31,113 nt of DNA from JAUPTX01 sp964550665 (GTDB lineage Bacteria > Patescibacteriota > Minisyncoccia > Phycocordibacterales > CSBR16-119), in contig CAZJZW010000003.1 of NCBI GenBank assembly GCA_964550665.1, positions 1-31,113 on the forward strand, written 5' to 3'. The position numbers and the translations under genes are program-made. The notes beneath the pieces are model-generated. The model searched no databases. It had not been told where the DNA came from and worked only from the letters and a program-made list of their open reading frames with translations. Positions 21,426 through 27,819 of this stretch are shown here, piece after piece; positions within the stretch are counted from its first letter, which is position 1, and every line of letters begins with the position of its first letter.

Positions 21426-21449
21426 ACAAAAAAAGACCAAAAGGCCTTT
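21426..21449 (-). terminator. rpmE terminator
   Basis: On minus AAAGGCC, TTTT loop, GGTCTTT (one G-U), then a T-run. 7-bp stem. Confidence 0.75.
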
Positions 21450-21467
21450 TAATGTTATTTTTTAAAT

Positions 21468-21767
21468 TTACGCTTCTGCTTCTTCTTTTTTCTTAGCTTT
21501 AGGAGCTTTTTTTGCAGTCTTTGTAACTTTCAGAGCTCGTTGCTTGAACTTATCAACTCGTCCTGCAGTGTCTAGAACAGTTTCTTTTCCTGTATAGAAT
21601 GGGTGTGAAGCGCTAGAGATTTCAACTTTTACCAAGTCGTATTCTTTTCCCTCAAACTTACCTTTTTCAGAGCTTTTCATTGTAGAACCAATCAAAAACA
21701 TCTCGCCAGAAGTGACGTCTTGGAAGATAACTTGTCTATAGTTTGCTGGGTGGATTTCTTTTTTCAT
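21468..21767 (-). CDS. rpmE: 50S ribosomal protein L31, type B (zinc-independent)
   Basis: 99 aa. MKKEIHPANYRQVIFQDVTSG, the FLIGSTM stretch, VEISSASHPFYTG and GRVDKF match type B L31, which has no CxxC zinc site. A Lys/Ala-rich tail of about 20 residues (TKTAKKAPKAKKKEEAEA) extends past the usual end. The frame is open further upstream to 22019, but that part overlaps the opposite gene's promoter and does not resemble L31, so the start is at 21767. It has its own promoter (21778-21806) and terminator. Confidence 0.93.
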   Translation of the reverse strand: MKKEIHPANYRQVIFQDVTSGEMFLIGSTMKSSEKGKFEGKEYDLVKVEISSASHPFYTGKETVLDTAGRVDKFKQRALKVTKTAKKAPKAKKKEEAEA

Positions 21768-21777
21768 AACAAAAGAG

Positions 21778-21806
21778 ATATTAACATAAGGGTTTTTCTT
21801 TAGCAA
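21778..21806 (-). promoter_or_regulatory. rpmE promoter
   Basis: Minus strand: TTGCTA (21806-21801), 17-nt spacer, TAATAT (21783-21778). The -10 is 10 nt from ATG, so the leader is only a few bases. Confidence 0.6.
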
Positions 21807-21835
21807 GAGCTTATTATTAACAAAATCCTTATATA

Positions 21836-21863
21836 TTGACAAAATCATGTAATATGCTATAAT
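21836..21863 (+). promoter_or_regulatory. Consensus promoter for the 117-aa gene, with direct repeats
   Basis: TTGACA (21836-21841), 16-nt spacer, extended TGC-TATAAT (21858-21863), the best promoter in the window. TTRACAAAATC is repeated at 21817-21827 and 21836-21846 (19-bp step), covering the -35. Confidence 0.85.
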
Positions 21864-21902
21864 ATAAAAAGGAACGCACAAATCACCAAACCACATATAG
21901 TC

Positions 21903-22256
21903 ATGCGCATAGCCTATGACCGTAACGCTACGAAACGTGAAGGCGAAGAAGTTGCCTTCGATCACATTTCTTCTCACCAAAAAATCGAGCAAGTGAAAGC
22001 TGAACAAGCTGAAGCTCATGAACGTGATCTACGTGAACGCGAAGAGATGAAAGAGGTATCGAGCGAAGAAGACGTGAGAACTCTTCAGGAGCGATACCAT
22101 AATAATTTCTACGCCAGACTTTTGGGGTATTCCTCAGATACCGCTTACCGCCAGATGATCAGCGCGGACGAAGGTTCGCACCACGCACTCGTTGATGATG
22201 CGGAGCGAGATCTCAGCCAACGCCGCTCATTCGAGGAGATGATGGGTAGAGGGTAA
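21903..22256 (+). CDS. Highly charged helical protein of unknown function (117 aa)
   Basis: Not recognised. No signal or membrane helix. Residues about 20-55 are a Glu/Lys/Arg/His-rich helix (KIEQVKAEQAEAHERDLREREEMKEV type), then a Tyr-rich patch (RYHNNFYARLLGY) and another charged helix. This suggests a cytoplasmic, probably oligomeric protein. Near 50% GC and codon use unlike the neighbouring core genes. A near-perfect promoter and a terminator frame it, and the leader (ATCACCAAACCAC) lacks an SD. The strong promoter suggests high expression. Confidence 0.7.
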   Translation: MRIAYDRNATKREGEEVAFDHISSHQKIEQVKAEQAEAHERDLREREEMKEVSSEEDVRTLQERYHNNFYARLLGYSSDTAYRQMISADEGSHHALVDDAERDLSQRRSFEEMMGRG

Positions 22257-22277
22257 CAAATGAAACCGCACACATTG

Positions 22278-22311
22278 AAGACCCTGGCGCAATGTCGGGG
22301 TCTTTTCTTTT
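22278..22311 (+). terminator. Intrinsic terminator
   Basis: AAGACCC/GGGTCTT stem, loop of about 13 nt with weak inner pairs, tail TTCTTTTG. The tail CTTTTCTTTTGTA is repeated after the next gene's terminator. Confidence 0.8.
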
Positions 22312-22362
22312 GTACAGACTTATATTAATATTCAAAAAGTAAAACCCCTGATCTTTAGTAAA

Positions 22363-22614
22363 ATGAAAACCACCAAAAAACTACTTGAAATTGAAACAAG
22401 GCTTGAGGAGCATCGAAAAATTCCACCAACTAATATCTTTACAGAGAGAGCTTGGCAACAGACTCTGGCCGATCTGATGTCGAGATATACATTAGCTCTG
22501 GAGGAAGCGGGTTACAAATCTGCTGAAGAAAGACAGGAAGAACTTAAAGAGCAAGGTAAGTGGAAAGATCTCTTTTCTAAGTATCCAGTGGAGCAACCAC
22601 GTCGTACAAACTAA
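22363..22614 (+). CDS. Small charged helical protein (83 aa)
   Basis: Not recognised. Two helices rich in Glu and Lys surround a short loop IPPTNIFTERAWQQT. No membrane segment, no Cys. The start at 22363 is uncertain: a TAAAAT box overlaps the ATG, so either the promoter lies further upstream (TATATT near 22320) or translation begins elsewhere, though no later ATG comes before residue 39. A terminator follows whose tail matches that of the preceding gene, suggesting a local duplication of the gene and terminator frame, even though the proteins do not align. Confidence 0.6.
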   Translation: MKTTKKLLEIETRLEEHRKIPPTNIFTERAWQQTLADLMSRYTLALEEAGYKSAEERQEELKEQGKWKDLFSKYPVEQPRRTN

Positions 22615-22621
22615 CATCCTC

Positions 22622-22654
22622 AAGCCCCGGCAAAATGCCAGGGCTTTTCTTTTG
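22622..22654 (+). terminator. Intrinsic terminator
   Basis: AAGCCC-C-GGC pairs with GCC-A-GGGCTT, loop AAAAT, tail TTCTTTTGTA. Confidence 0.85.
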
Positions 22655-22714
22655 TATTTTTTTGATTAGTGGTAAAATTAAGTTTAAAGTTGATGAACCT
22701 TAATCCACCAAGCG

Positions 22715-22876
22715 ATGAGTGCGCACAAAGGTAAGAAAGAGGTTACGCGTCAAGATCGGCGAGTAGCGAAGCAAAAACTTCGTCTAACACTCCAGGTGTT
22801 TGCGAAGCCAATCGTTAACCTTAAACCATTCCTGGATGTAGCAAAACCAGAAGCTATTGCGTTCAGCCTCAATTGA
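22715..22876 (+). CDS. Small basic protein (53 aa)
   Basis: Not recognised. The first 25 residues are very basic (MSAHKGKKEVTRQDRRVAKQK); the rest is mildly hydrophobic (LTLQVFAKPIVNLKPFL). This could bind RNA or DNA or lie on a membrane surface. Support: an extended -10 type box (TGG-TAAAAT near 22670), a leader with ATCCACCAAGCG and a strong terminator 12 nt after the stop. GC is about 47%, like the other stand-alone genes. It is short enough to be missed by length cut-offs. Confidence 0.55.
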   Translation: MSAHKGKKEVTRQDRRVAKQKLRLTLQVFAKPIVNLKPFLDVAKPEAIAFSLN

Positions 22877-22888
22877 CCAACAAAACCA

Positions 22889-22917
22889 GAACGTCCTGAC
22901 CAAGTCAGGACGTTCTC
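22889..22917 (+). terminator. Intrinsic terminator of the 53-aa gene
   Basis: GAACGTCCTGAC/GTCAGGACGTTC perfect 12-bp stem with CAA loop; the tail (TCTAATTAA) is short in T. Confidence 0.75.
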
Positions 22918-22920
22918 TAA

Positions 22921-22960
22921 TTAATAAACAAAGATCCCGCAAGGGATCTTTGTTTATTAA
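22921..22960 (-). terminator. Long palindromic terminator of the transglycosylase gene
   Basis: An 18-bp perfect stem (TTAATAAACAAAGATCCC and its complement) with GCAA loop, T-rich on minus. It sits back to back with the preceding plus-strand terminator. Confidence 0.8.
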
Positions 22961-22989
22961 AAACTATAGGCTAAACACTAACAACTATC

Positions 22990-24327
22990 CTAGAAACTCT
23001 CCAACACATCGATATCTTTTTGAATATTTGCAGCGTGAGTCATCACAGCGTTTCCATAAAATGCATTTGCAACTTTTGGATCAGAGCATCCTCGTCCAGA
23101 ATAGTATTTACAAGCCGCTTCTCGTTCTGCTGTATATGTTTGAGACGCAGCACCTAAATCTTTTACGTACAGGGCTGTTGCAGTGATCGCATGAGCTGGA
23201 TTCCAAGGGTTAGCAACGCTTGCTCCAACTGCTGTGGCTACTCGATTTTCATAACTTTCCCATGTTACAGGAATAAACTGTGAAGGTCCCATCGCACCTC
23301 CCCATCCTCCTGTAGATAATGGACATGATAAAGGTTGGCCATCTGGATTAATTCCGAGTTTTTTTGTAATTCGAAGAAAGGCAGATTGATCATCTCTCCA
23401 TGATCCACTATCAGGCCCTGGCATGATATCTTTCCATGTCCTAGCGTCGCCTGGTCTGTTGCAAGTTCCTACGTTTGCTCCGAGATTTGATTCTTGCTTC
23501 ATAATAGCCAAAATATACGCAGGTCGTACACCTGTAGCTTTACTCGCTACCTTCGCAAACTCATACGCTTGTCCAAACGGAATAGCGCCTTGCCCTCGAA
23601 GTTCGAAGAGTTTTGCACGGATACTGGCAGCTTCTGCCTGTCTCGCAGCTAGAACCTTTGCATATTCTGCTTCTTGGTTTTTACTTATAGACAGAAGGGT
23701 TTTTTGATCTTTTTCACTCACTTCAACTTTTGCTTTTTCTTGCTCTATAGCTTTCTTAGCATCGATCTCCTCTGTTTGTTTTGTTTCAAGTTGTTTTTTT
23801 ACTGTCTCTGTTTCAACCTTCACTCCACGAACTTCATTTACAGAATCTTGGACAGATTTTTTCAAAGAAGAATATGTATTAATATCTCCATAAAAATCAG
23901 AAATAGATTCGGCACTCAAAACTGCATGAGTGAAAGTTATATAATCCATTTCATTTGTCTTTTTAATAAGTTGACCTAAAGATTGCTTACCATTTTCGAT
24001 ATCTTCATTTAATTCTGCAATCGTTTGATTTTTATTTTTTATTTCACTTCCAATTTTCTTAATCTGCAGATCTTTTTTCTGAATATTTGTCTTTGCTGCG
24101 TTTATTTTTGCCTGCAAAAGGGCAATATCTCTTTGAAGTGAAGCTGATTTATTCTTTTGACCAGCCAAAATAGCTTCTTGAGCTTTTATTTCCTTTTCAA
24201 GATCAGCAAGTTCTGCTTCAAGCTCAGCACGTTCTTCAGCCGAAAGCTGGGCATTTACACTTTGAACAGGAACAAATGATATAAAAATGAAAAGCACCAC
24301 GATCAAACAGGTGATGCTTTTTATCAT
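22990..24327 (-). CDS. Secreted lytic transglycosylase with N-terminal coiled coil
   Basis: 445 aa. Signal peptide from MIKSITCLIVV to VNAQ; coiled coil about 30-245; then a lysozyme-like transglycosylase domain. The likely catalytic Glu is E279 in AIMKQESNLGANVG, and GGAMGPSQFIPVTWESY is the typical MltB/SLT motif. It would cut the MurNAc-GlcNAc bond to leave 1,6-anhydroMurNAc. Two Cys in CKYYSGRGC near the end may form a disulfide. The coiled coil resembles that of the M23 protein at 6957. The frame is open to 24384, but 24327 starts the signal peptide. rplY lies upstream on the same strand. Confidence 0.88.
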   Translation of the reverse strand: MIKSITCLIVVLFIFISFVPVQSVNAQLSAEERAELEAELADLEKEIKAQEAILAGQKNKSASLQRDIALLQAKINAAKTNIQKKDLQIKKIGSEIKNKNQTIAELNEDIENGKQSLGQLIKKTNEMDYITFTHAVLSAESISDFYGDINTYSSLKKSVQDSVNEVRGVKVETETVKKQLETKQTEEIDAKKAIEQEKAKVEVSEKDQKTLLSISKNQEAEYAKVLAARQAEAASIRAKLFELRGQGAIPFGQAYEFAKVASKATGVRPAYILAIMKQESNLGANVGTCNRPGDARTWKDIMPGPDSGSWRDDQSAFLRITKKLGINPDGQPLSCPLSTGGWGGAMGPSQFIPVTWESYENRVATAVGASVANPWNPAHAITATALYVKDLGAASQTYTAEREAACKYYSGRGCSDPKVANAFYGNAVMTHAANIQKDIDVLESF

Positions 24328-24389
24328 AGAATTATTTTGTTTTGAAATAGATAATGTGAACATAATTAAATGTTGCACAAACAAGATTT

Positions 24390-25037
24390 TTATTTTGAAG
24401 GAGTTTCTCCAACCTCTTCTTCTTTCTTACCCTTCTTTTCAACTTCGATAGCATCAAGGTTTATTTCTGTTGGAGTTTCTACTTCTTCTTGTTGTGCTGT
24501 TACGGATGCAACAACTACAGATAGATCTTCTTCAGTGAACGTTACACCTGTAGGGAGTTTTAAGTCTCCTAGAGTGATTATATCATCAATTGTGGATAGT
24601 TTAGAGATATCAACTTCAATATGTTGTGGAATATTTGCTGGGAGTGCTGAAACAGAAAGTTCGTGCATAACTTTTACGAGCACACCACCCTCTTTAACAG
24701 CTACTGATTCTCCGACGAATTCGAGTGGTACGTTAACTTCGATAGGTTTGTTCATATCAACAGACAGAAAATCTACGTGGATTACATCACCTTTTACTGG
24801 ATCAACTTGAACATCATGAATCATCGCGTTGAAGTCTCCATTTGAAGTCTTTAGTGTAATTGTTGATGTTTCTCCTGCCACCTTAAAAGCATCAATAAAC
24901 TCTTTTTTATCAACGGATAATGAAGTTACATCTTTCTTAAAACCATAGAAAACAGCTGGAATTTTTCCAGATTCTCTAAGGGCTTTGTTTTCAGATTTAT
25001 TCACTAATTTTCTTACGTTTGCGTTTAAAGTTGTCAT
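24390..25037 (-). CDS. rplY: 50S ribosomal protein L25, Ctc/TL5 form
   Basis: Binds 5S rRNA. At 215 aa it is the two-domain TL5/CTC form: N-terminal L25 domain (about 1-90; RESGKIPAVFYG and HDVQVDPVKGDVIHVDF are typical) and a C-terminal beta domain (about 95-180; PLEFVGESVAVKEGGVL, then IPQHIEVDIS). A Glu/Lys-rich tail follows. On minus TATAAT lies 8 nt before the ATG, so its mRNA should be leaderless. The transglycosylase gene downstream may be partly co-transcribed, as no terminator lies between them. Confidence 0.94.
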   Translation of the reverse strand: MTTLNANVRKLVNKSENKALRESGKIPAVFYGFKKDVTSLSVDKKEFIDAFKVAGETSTITLKTSNGDFNAMIHDVQVDPVKGDVIHVDFLSVDMNKPIEVNVPLEFVGESVAVKEGGVLVKVMHELSVSALPANIPQHIEVDISKLSTIDDIITLGDLKLPTGVTFTEEDLSVVVASVTAQQEEVETPTEINLDAIEVEKKGKKEEEVGETPSK

Positions 25038-25045
25038 ATCCGAGT

Positions 25046-25073
25046 ATTATAAACAAAAATATAAAAAAGTCTA
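25046..25073 (-). promoter_or_regulatory. rplY promoter, leaderless start
   Basis: Minus strand: TAGACT (25073-25068), 16-nt spacer, TATAAT (25051-25046), 8 nt to ATG. Confidence 0.65.
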
Positions 25074-25093
25074 CTCTTTTTGAGAATATCTTA

Positions 25094-25270
25094 TTATTTG
25101 GTCTGGCTAGCAACTACCCTGTTCATTTCTTCAGTATTTTCTGCTGCTACACGGTCAGAAGAAAATGCTCCCCAAAATGAGAAGGCGATCATAAGAAAAC
25201 ACAGCATCAAAACAAAAGACATTAGGTTTTGCTCTTTTCTTAATTCTAAATTTTCTTTAATTCTTTCCAT
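25094..25270 (-). CDS. Small single-pass membrane protein (58 aa)
   Basis: Not recognised, and below usual length cut-offs. It starts MERIKENLELRKEQN, has one hydrophobic helix (about 17-37, MSFVLMLCFLMIAFSFWGAF) and a polar end (SSDRVAAENTEEMNRVVASQ). Charge bias puts the N-terminus in the cytoplasm. The opposite-strand frame covering the same DNA (25080-25277) is its shadow, as it has no start signals and a poorer composition. A -10 box TATAAA and a 13-bp palindrome lie upstream. rplY is on the same strand downstream but has its own promoter. Confidence 0.6.
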   Translation of the reverse strand: MERIKENLELRKEQNLMSFVLMLCFLMIAFSFWGAFSSDRVAAENTEEMNRVVASQTK

Positions 25271-25277
25271 AATATAA

Positions 25278-25298
25278 CAACATGATGTTGCATTTATA
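25278..25298 (-). promoter_or_regulatory. -10 box and palindromic operator-like site
   Basis: Minus strand TATAAA (25298-25293), then the perfect palindrome CAACATCATGTTG (25290-25278), 7 nt before the start codon at 25270. It could be an operator or a small leader hairpin. Confidence 0.45.
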
Positions 25299-25337
25299 GT
25301 GACGGAAGATAAAAAGAAAAATTACAGAATTTTATTT

Positions 25338-27044
25338 TTATATATTTGTTTTCGGAGTAGCAATATATTTTTCAATATCGTCAATAGTTCCATTTACTTT
25401 TTTACCTGGATTGAAAATATTTTTTGGATCAAAAATTTCTTTAATTTCCAGAAAAACACTGTTCATTTTTTCGCCAAACATAAGTGAGACGAAAGGAGTT
25501 CTGATTATTCCATCATTGTGTTCTGCTGTCATCGTACCTTTGTATTTTTTTACGAGCGCATAAACTTCTGGAGATACACGGACGATGATTTCTTTAGTTT
25601 TTGGATCTTTAAAATCCATTAGTGGAATAATATGGAGGTTTCCATTTCCTAGGTGCCCTGCTATCGTATAAAGAAGTTTTTCTCTATCGAGAATCTTCAC
25701 AAGCTCTGGTAGATACTCTGGGAGGTATTCAGGTAAAATAGCGATATCGTCAATAAACGGCGCTGTTTTTGTGCCTCTTGAGTGATCTGAAAGAAGTTTG
25801 AAACTATCTCGCCTTATATCAAAGTATTTATTTCTTTCTTCCTCTGTTTTTATGATTCTCGTTCGAAGATTAAGATGTGAGATTTGTCTTTTCGCAGACT
25901 CCGCTTCTTCGGAAATTTCAAATTTATCGTTAGAAACAAACTCTGCCAAGACAATAAGTTTAGGCATCCCACCCTTTAAAACCATCAAAAATTCTGGGAA
26001 GAAATTTATCGCATATCGAAAGACACCTTTTATACCTTTATCTTTAACAAAGCTTCGGAAAAATTTAACCGCGAACTTTATAGTGTTATCGTCGTAAACT
26101 TCAAGAGTCTCTAAATCGAACTTCAAAAGCTCTTTTGTGAGTTCTGGAATTTGTTTTAAATCTTTTAGGAAAACAACAAGAAGTTTTGACTGACTTTCTG
26201 TTGAAACAAGGTTGTAAGTTATCTCTGTGATGATACCTGTTGTTCCCTGAGCACCGACAAAAAGTTTTGTTAGATCAAAAAGCTTCTTTTCTTCATTCCA
26301 AACATCCCAGATCAAATATCCAGAAGAGTTTTTTGAAGTTTTTGGTTTGGCATTCTTTATCTCCTCTTCGTTTCTTTTCAAAACATTCCAAATTCGTCGA
26401 CAAATACGCCCTAGAGAGTTTTCTTCGAGAGATTTTGCCTCTAACTGTTCTTTAGTGATAGGTGAAATCTCGTATTCTTCCCCATCGTCTAAAACAACTT
26501 TTAGACTTTTTACGAAATCTTTATTCTGACCGTACTTTAAACTTTTCTCTCCTGCGCCGTTGTTCGCAACCATACCTCCCACAACACACAGGTTCTTAGA
26601 AGCTGGATAACACGGCATGATGAGCCCTTCCTTTAGAGTTTCTTTTTCAAAATCTCGATAAAATGTTCCGGGTAAAACTCTGGCTTCACCTGAGATACTG
26701 TATGTTCTTCCGGTTGGTGACTTCTGCGCAAATTCTTTTACTTTTTTTATTTCCAGAGTTCCTTTCATATACCGAGTAGTGTCAACTATAATAGACGTGT
26801 TCAAAGAACCGCCTGACATACAGGTTCCAGCTCCACGAGCAGTTAAGGAAACGTAGAAATATCCTTCTTCTCTTTTTTTATTCACAAATTTTACAAGGTT
26901 TCTAACATCTTCAGAGTCTTTCGGAAAAACAACAACTTCGGGAGGAACTTCGAAAATACTATAGTCGTGACTATACTTTTCGAGAACATCTATCGCGTTC
27001 TCTACATCACCTTTTATTAAACTTTTAATTTCTTCTTTAAACAT
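25338..27044 (-). CDS. FAD-linked oxidase / dehydrogenase (GlcD/D-LDH-like)
   Basis: A flavoenzyme of the PCMH-FAD family, likely oxidising a 2-hydroxy acid such as D-lactate or glycolate; the substrate is not shown. Residues about 35-260 are the FAD-binding part: TARGAGTCMSGGSLNTSIIVDT and the later CVVGGMVANNGAGEKSLKYG. The C-terminal cap has AGHLGNGNLHIIPL (metal/substrate His residues), AEHNDGIIRTPFV and the closing stretch FDPKNIFNPGK. 568 aa, with no Fe-S domain attached. It follows a 98-aa gene by 2 nt, so the two are one transcript. A terminator was not clear downstream. Confidence 0.88.
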   Translation of the reverse strand: MFKEEIKSLIKGDVENAIDVLEKYSHDYSIFEVPPEVVVFPKDSEDVRNLVKFVNKKREEGYFYVSLTARGAGTCMSGGSLNTSIIVDTTRYMKGTLEIKKVKEFAQKSPTGRTYSISGEARVLPGTFYRDFEKETLKEGLIMPCYPASKNLCVVGGMVANNGAGEKSLKYGQNKDFVKSLKVVLDDGEEYEISPITKEQLEAKSLEENSLGRICRRIWNVLKRNEEEIKNAKPKTSKNSSGYLIWDVWNEEKKLFDLTKLFVGAQGTTGIITEITYNLVSTESQSKLLVVFLKDLKQIPELTKELLKFDLETLEVYDDNTIKFAVKFFRSFVKDKGIKGVFRYAINFFPEFLMVLKGGMPKLIVLAEFVSNDKFEISEEAESAKRQISHLNLRTRIIKTEEERNKYFDIRRDSFKLLSDHSRGTKTAPFIDDIAILPEYLPEYLPELVKILDREKLLYTIAGHLGNGNLHIIPLMDFKDPKTKEIIVRVSPEVYALVKKYKGTMTAEHNDGIIRTPFVSLMFGEKMNSVFLEIKEIFDPKNIFNPGKKVNGTIDDIEKYIATPKTNI

Positions 27045-27046
27045 AA

Positions 27047-27343
27047 TTATTCTTCAGCTTCATCACTTTCTTGTATATACCTTAATAAAGTTTCCCATAA
27101 AGACTGTTTAATCTTCGGGTCTGTTTCTTTTAGGATTATATTTAGCAGTTTTCTTTTTTCGTTTTCTCTATGAGGATCAGCTAAGGTTACTTTAGATAGA
27201 AACTCAAGGGTTATTTCTTGCGGTGTTGAAAAATCAATATCGTCTGGATTTAAATCATTTTTGACTTCTTTAGGATTACTATCTTGCGACCCTTTGATAT
27301 GTACAATTTTTAAATGTGAATTTTCAGGTTTTTCTATGCTCAT
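27047..27343 (-). CDS. Hypothetical soluble protein upstream of the FAD oxidase (98 aa)
   Basis: Not recognised. A polar N-terminal half (KGSQDSNPKEVKNDLNPDDID) is followed by two predicted helices (ITLEFLSKVTLAD; KRKLLNIILKETDPKIKQSLWETLLRYIQE). No membrane segment or Cys. On minus the extended -10 TGC-TATAAT ends 6 nt before the ATG, giving a leaderless mRNA that continues into the FAD oxidase gene 2 nt later. Tight coupling hints at a shared function, otherwise unknown. Confidence 0.7.
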   Translation of the reverse strand: MSIEKPENSHLKIVHIKGSQDSNPKEVKNDLNPDDIDFSTPQEITLEFLSKVTLADPHRENEKRKLLNIILKETDPKIKQSLWETLLRYIQESDEAEE

Positions 27344-27349
27344 AAACTC

Positions 27350-27358
27350 ATTATAGCA
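27350..27358 (-). promoter_or_regulatory. Extended -10 (TGC-TATAAT) for the FAD oxidase operon
   Basis: Perfect -10, 6 nt from ATG. It follows directly on the T-run of the upstream terminator, so no room is left for a normal -35. Confidence 0.65.
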
Positions 27359-27391
27359 AAAAAGCCGCCCACACGTATGTGGACGGCCTTT
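27359..27391 (-). terminator. Terminator of the 94-aa gene
   Basis: On minus AAAGGCCGTCCAC pairs with GTGGGCGGCTTT (one bulge, one G-U), then TTTTTT. Confidence 0.8.
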
Positions 27392-27415
27392 CAGGTAAGC
27401 CCTTTGGACTTGTTC

Positions 27416-27700
27416 CTAGTTGGATCTGGACGAAGCCACGGCGATGTCGTACTCATCTTTGAATTCAGCCAGCTTGCTATGGGCTTTTTGAAGTGCCGGA
27501 TTTATCCCATCGCCACCAAGCTTGTCAACCTTGGACATGTACGAAGCACACCCTCTGTTTCCACCTGCTTTTGCTACTGTCATCATATGAGAAGTGATCT
27601 CACTTTGAACTTTTGCAATATCATTCATGATCACCTCGGGATCACGTTTTTGGGTTTGTGTTGCAGGGACTGTGGGAATACGGCCGGAAGTCAAGGTCAT
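27416..27700 (-). CDS. Small soluble protein of unknown function (94 aa)
   Basis: Not recognised. After a polar start (MTLTSGRIPTVPATQTQK) comes a mostly helical domain: VIMNDIAKVQSEITSHMMTVAKAG, NRGCASYMSKVDKLG, and a helix with KAHSKLAEFKDEYDIAVAS. One Cys. The start at 27700 is chosen because the consensus promoter (27746-27775) lies just upstream, while the longer frame to 27775 would begin inside it. GC is 50% in a counted 60-nt part. The leader of about 40 nt contains CACAAACCATC and no SD. A terminator closes the unit. Confidence 0.65.
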   Translation of the reverse strand: MTLTSGRIPTVPATQTQKRDPEVIMNDIAKVQSEITSHMMTVAKAGGNRGCASYMSKVDKLGGDGINPALQKAHSKLAEFKDEYDIAVASSRSN

Positions 27701-27745
27701 GGCTTTAAAGTTTTTGATGGTTTGTGAAAAGAACGTCGGAGAGCC

Positions 27746-27775
27746 ATTATACCGTATAAAAAAGAAGGATGTCAA
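27746..27775 (-). promoter_or_regulatory. Consensus promoter of the 94-aa gene
   Basis: Minus strand: TTGACA (27775-27770), 18-nt spacer, TATAAT (27751-27746). Confidence 0.8.
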
Positions 27776-27803
27776 TACCTGTGGATATTCGTCACTCTTT
27801 TAC

Positions 27804-27812
27804 TGATACAAT
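27804..27812 (+). promoter_or_regulatory. Extended -10 (TGA-TACAAT) for the pfkB operon, leaderless
   Basis: TACAAT (27807-27812) ends 7 nt before the ATG at 27820. Two earlier in-frame ATGs (27769, 27811) lie at or upstream of the box, so 27820 is preferred. Confidence 0.55.
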
Positions 27813-27819
27813 GATATAT

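Noticed and set aside
21768..22019. Extended N-terminus of L31
   Set aside because: L31 begins MKKEIHP; the extension covers the promoters of both divergent genes.
22857..23186. 109-aa plus-strand ORF
   Set aside because: Starts inside the 53-aa gene's end, crosses two terminators and lies antisense to the transglycosylase domain.
25080..25277. 65-aa plus-strand ORF
   Set aside because: Shadow of the 58-aa membrane protein on minus (25094-25270), which has better start signals and composition.
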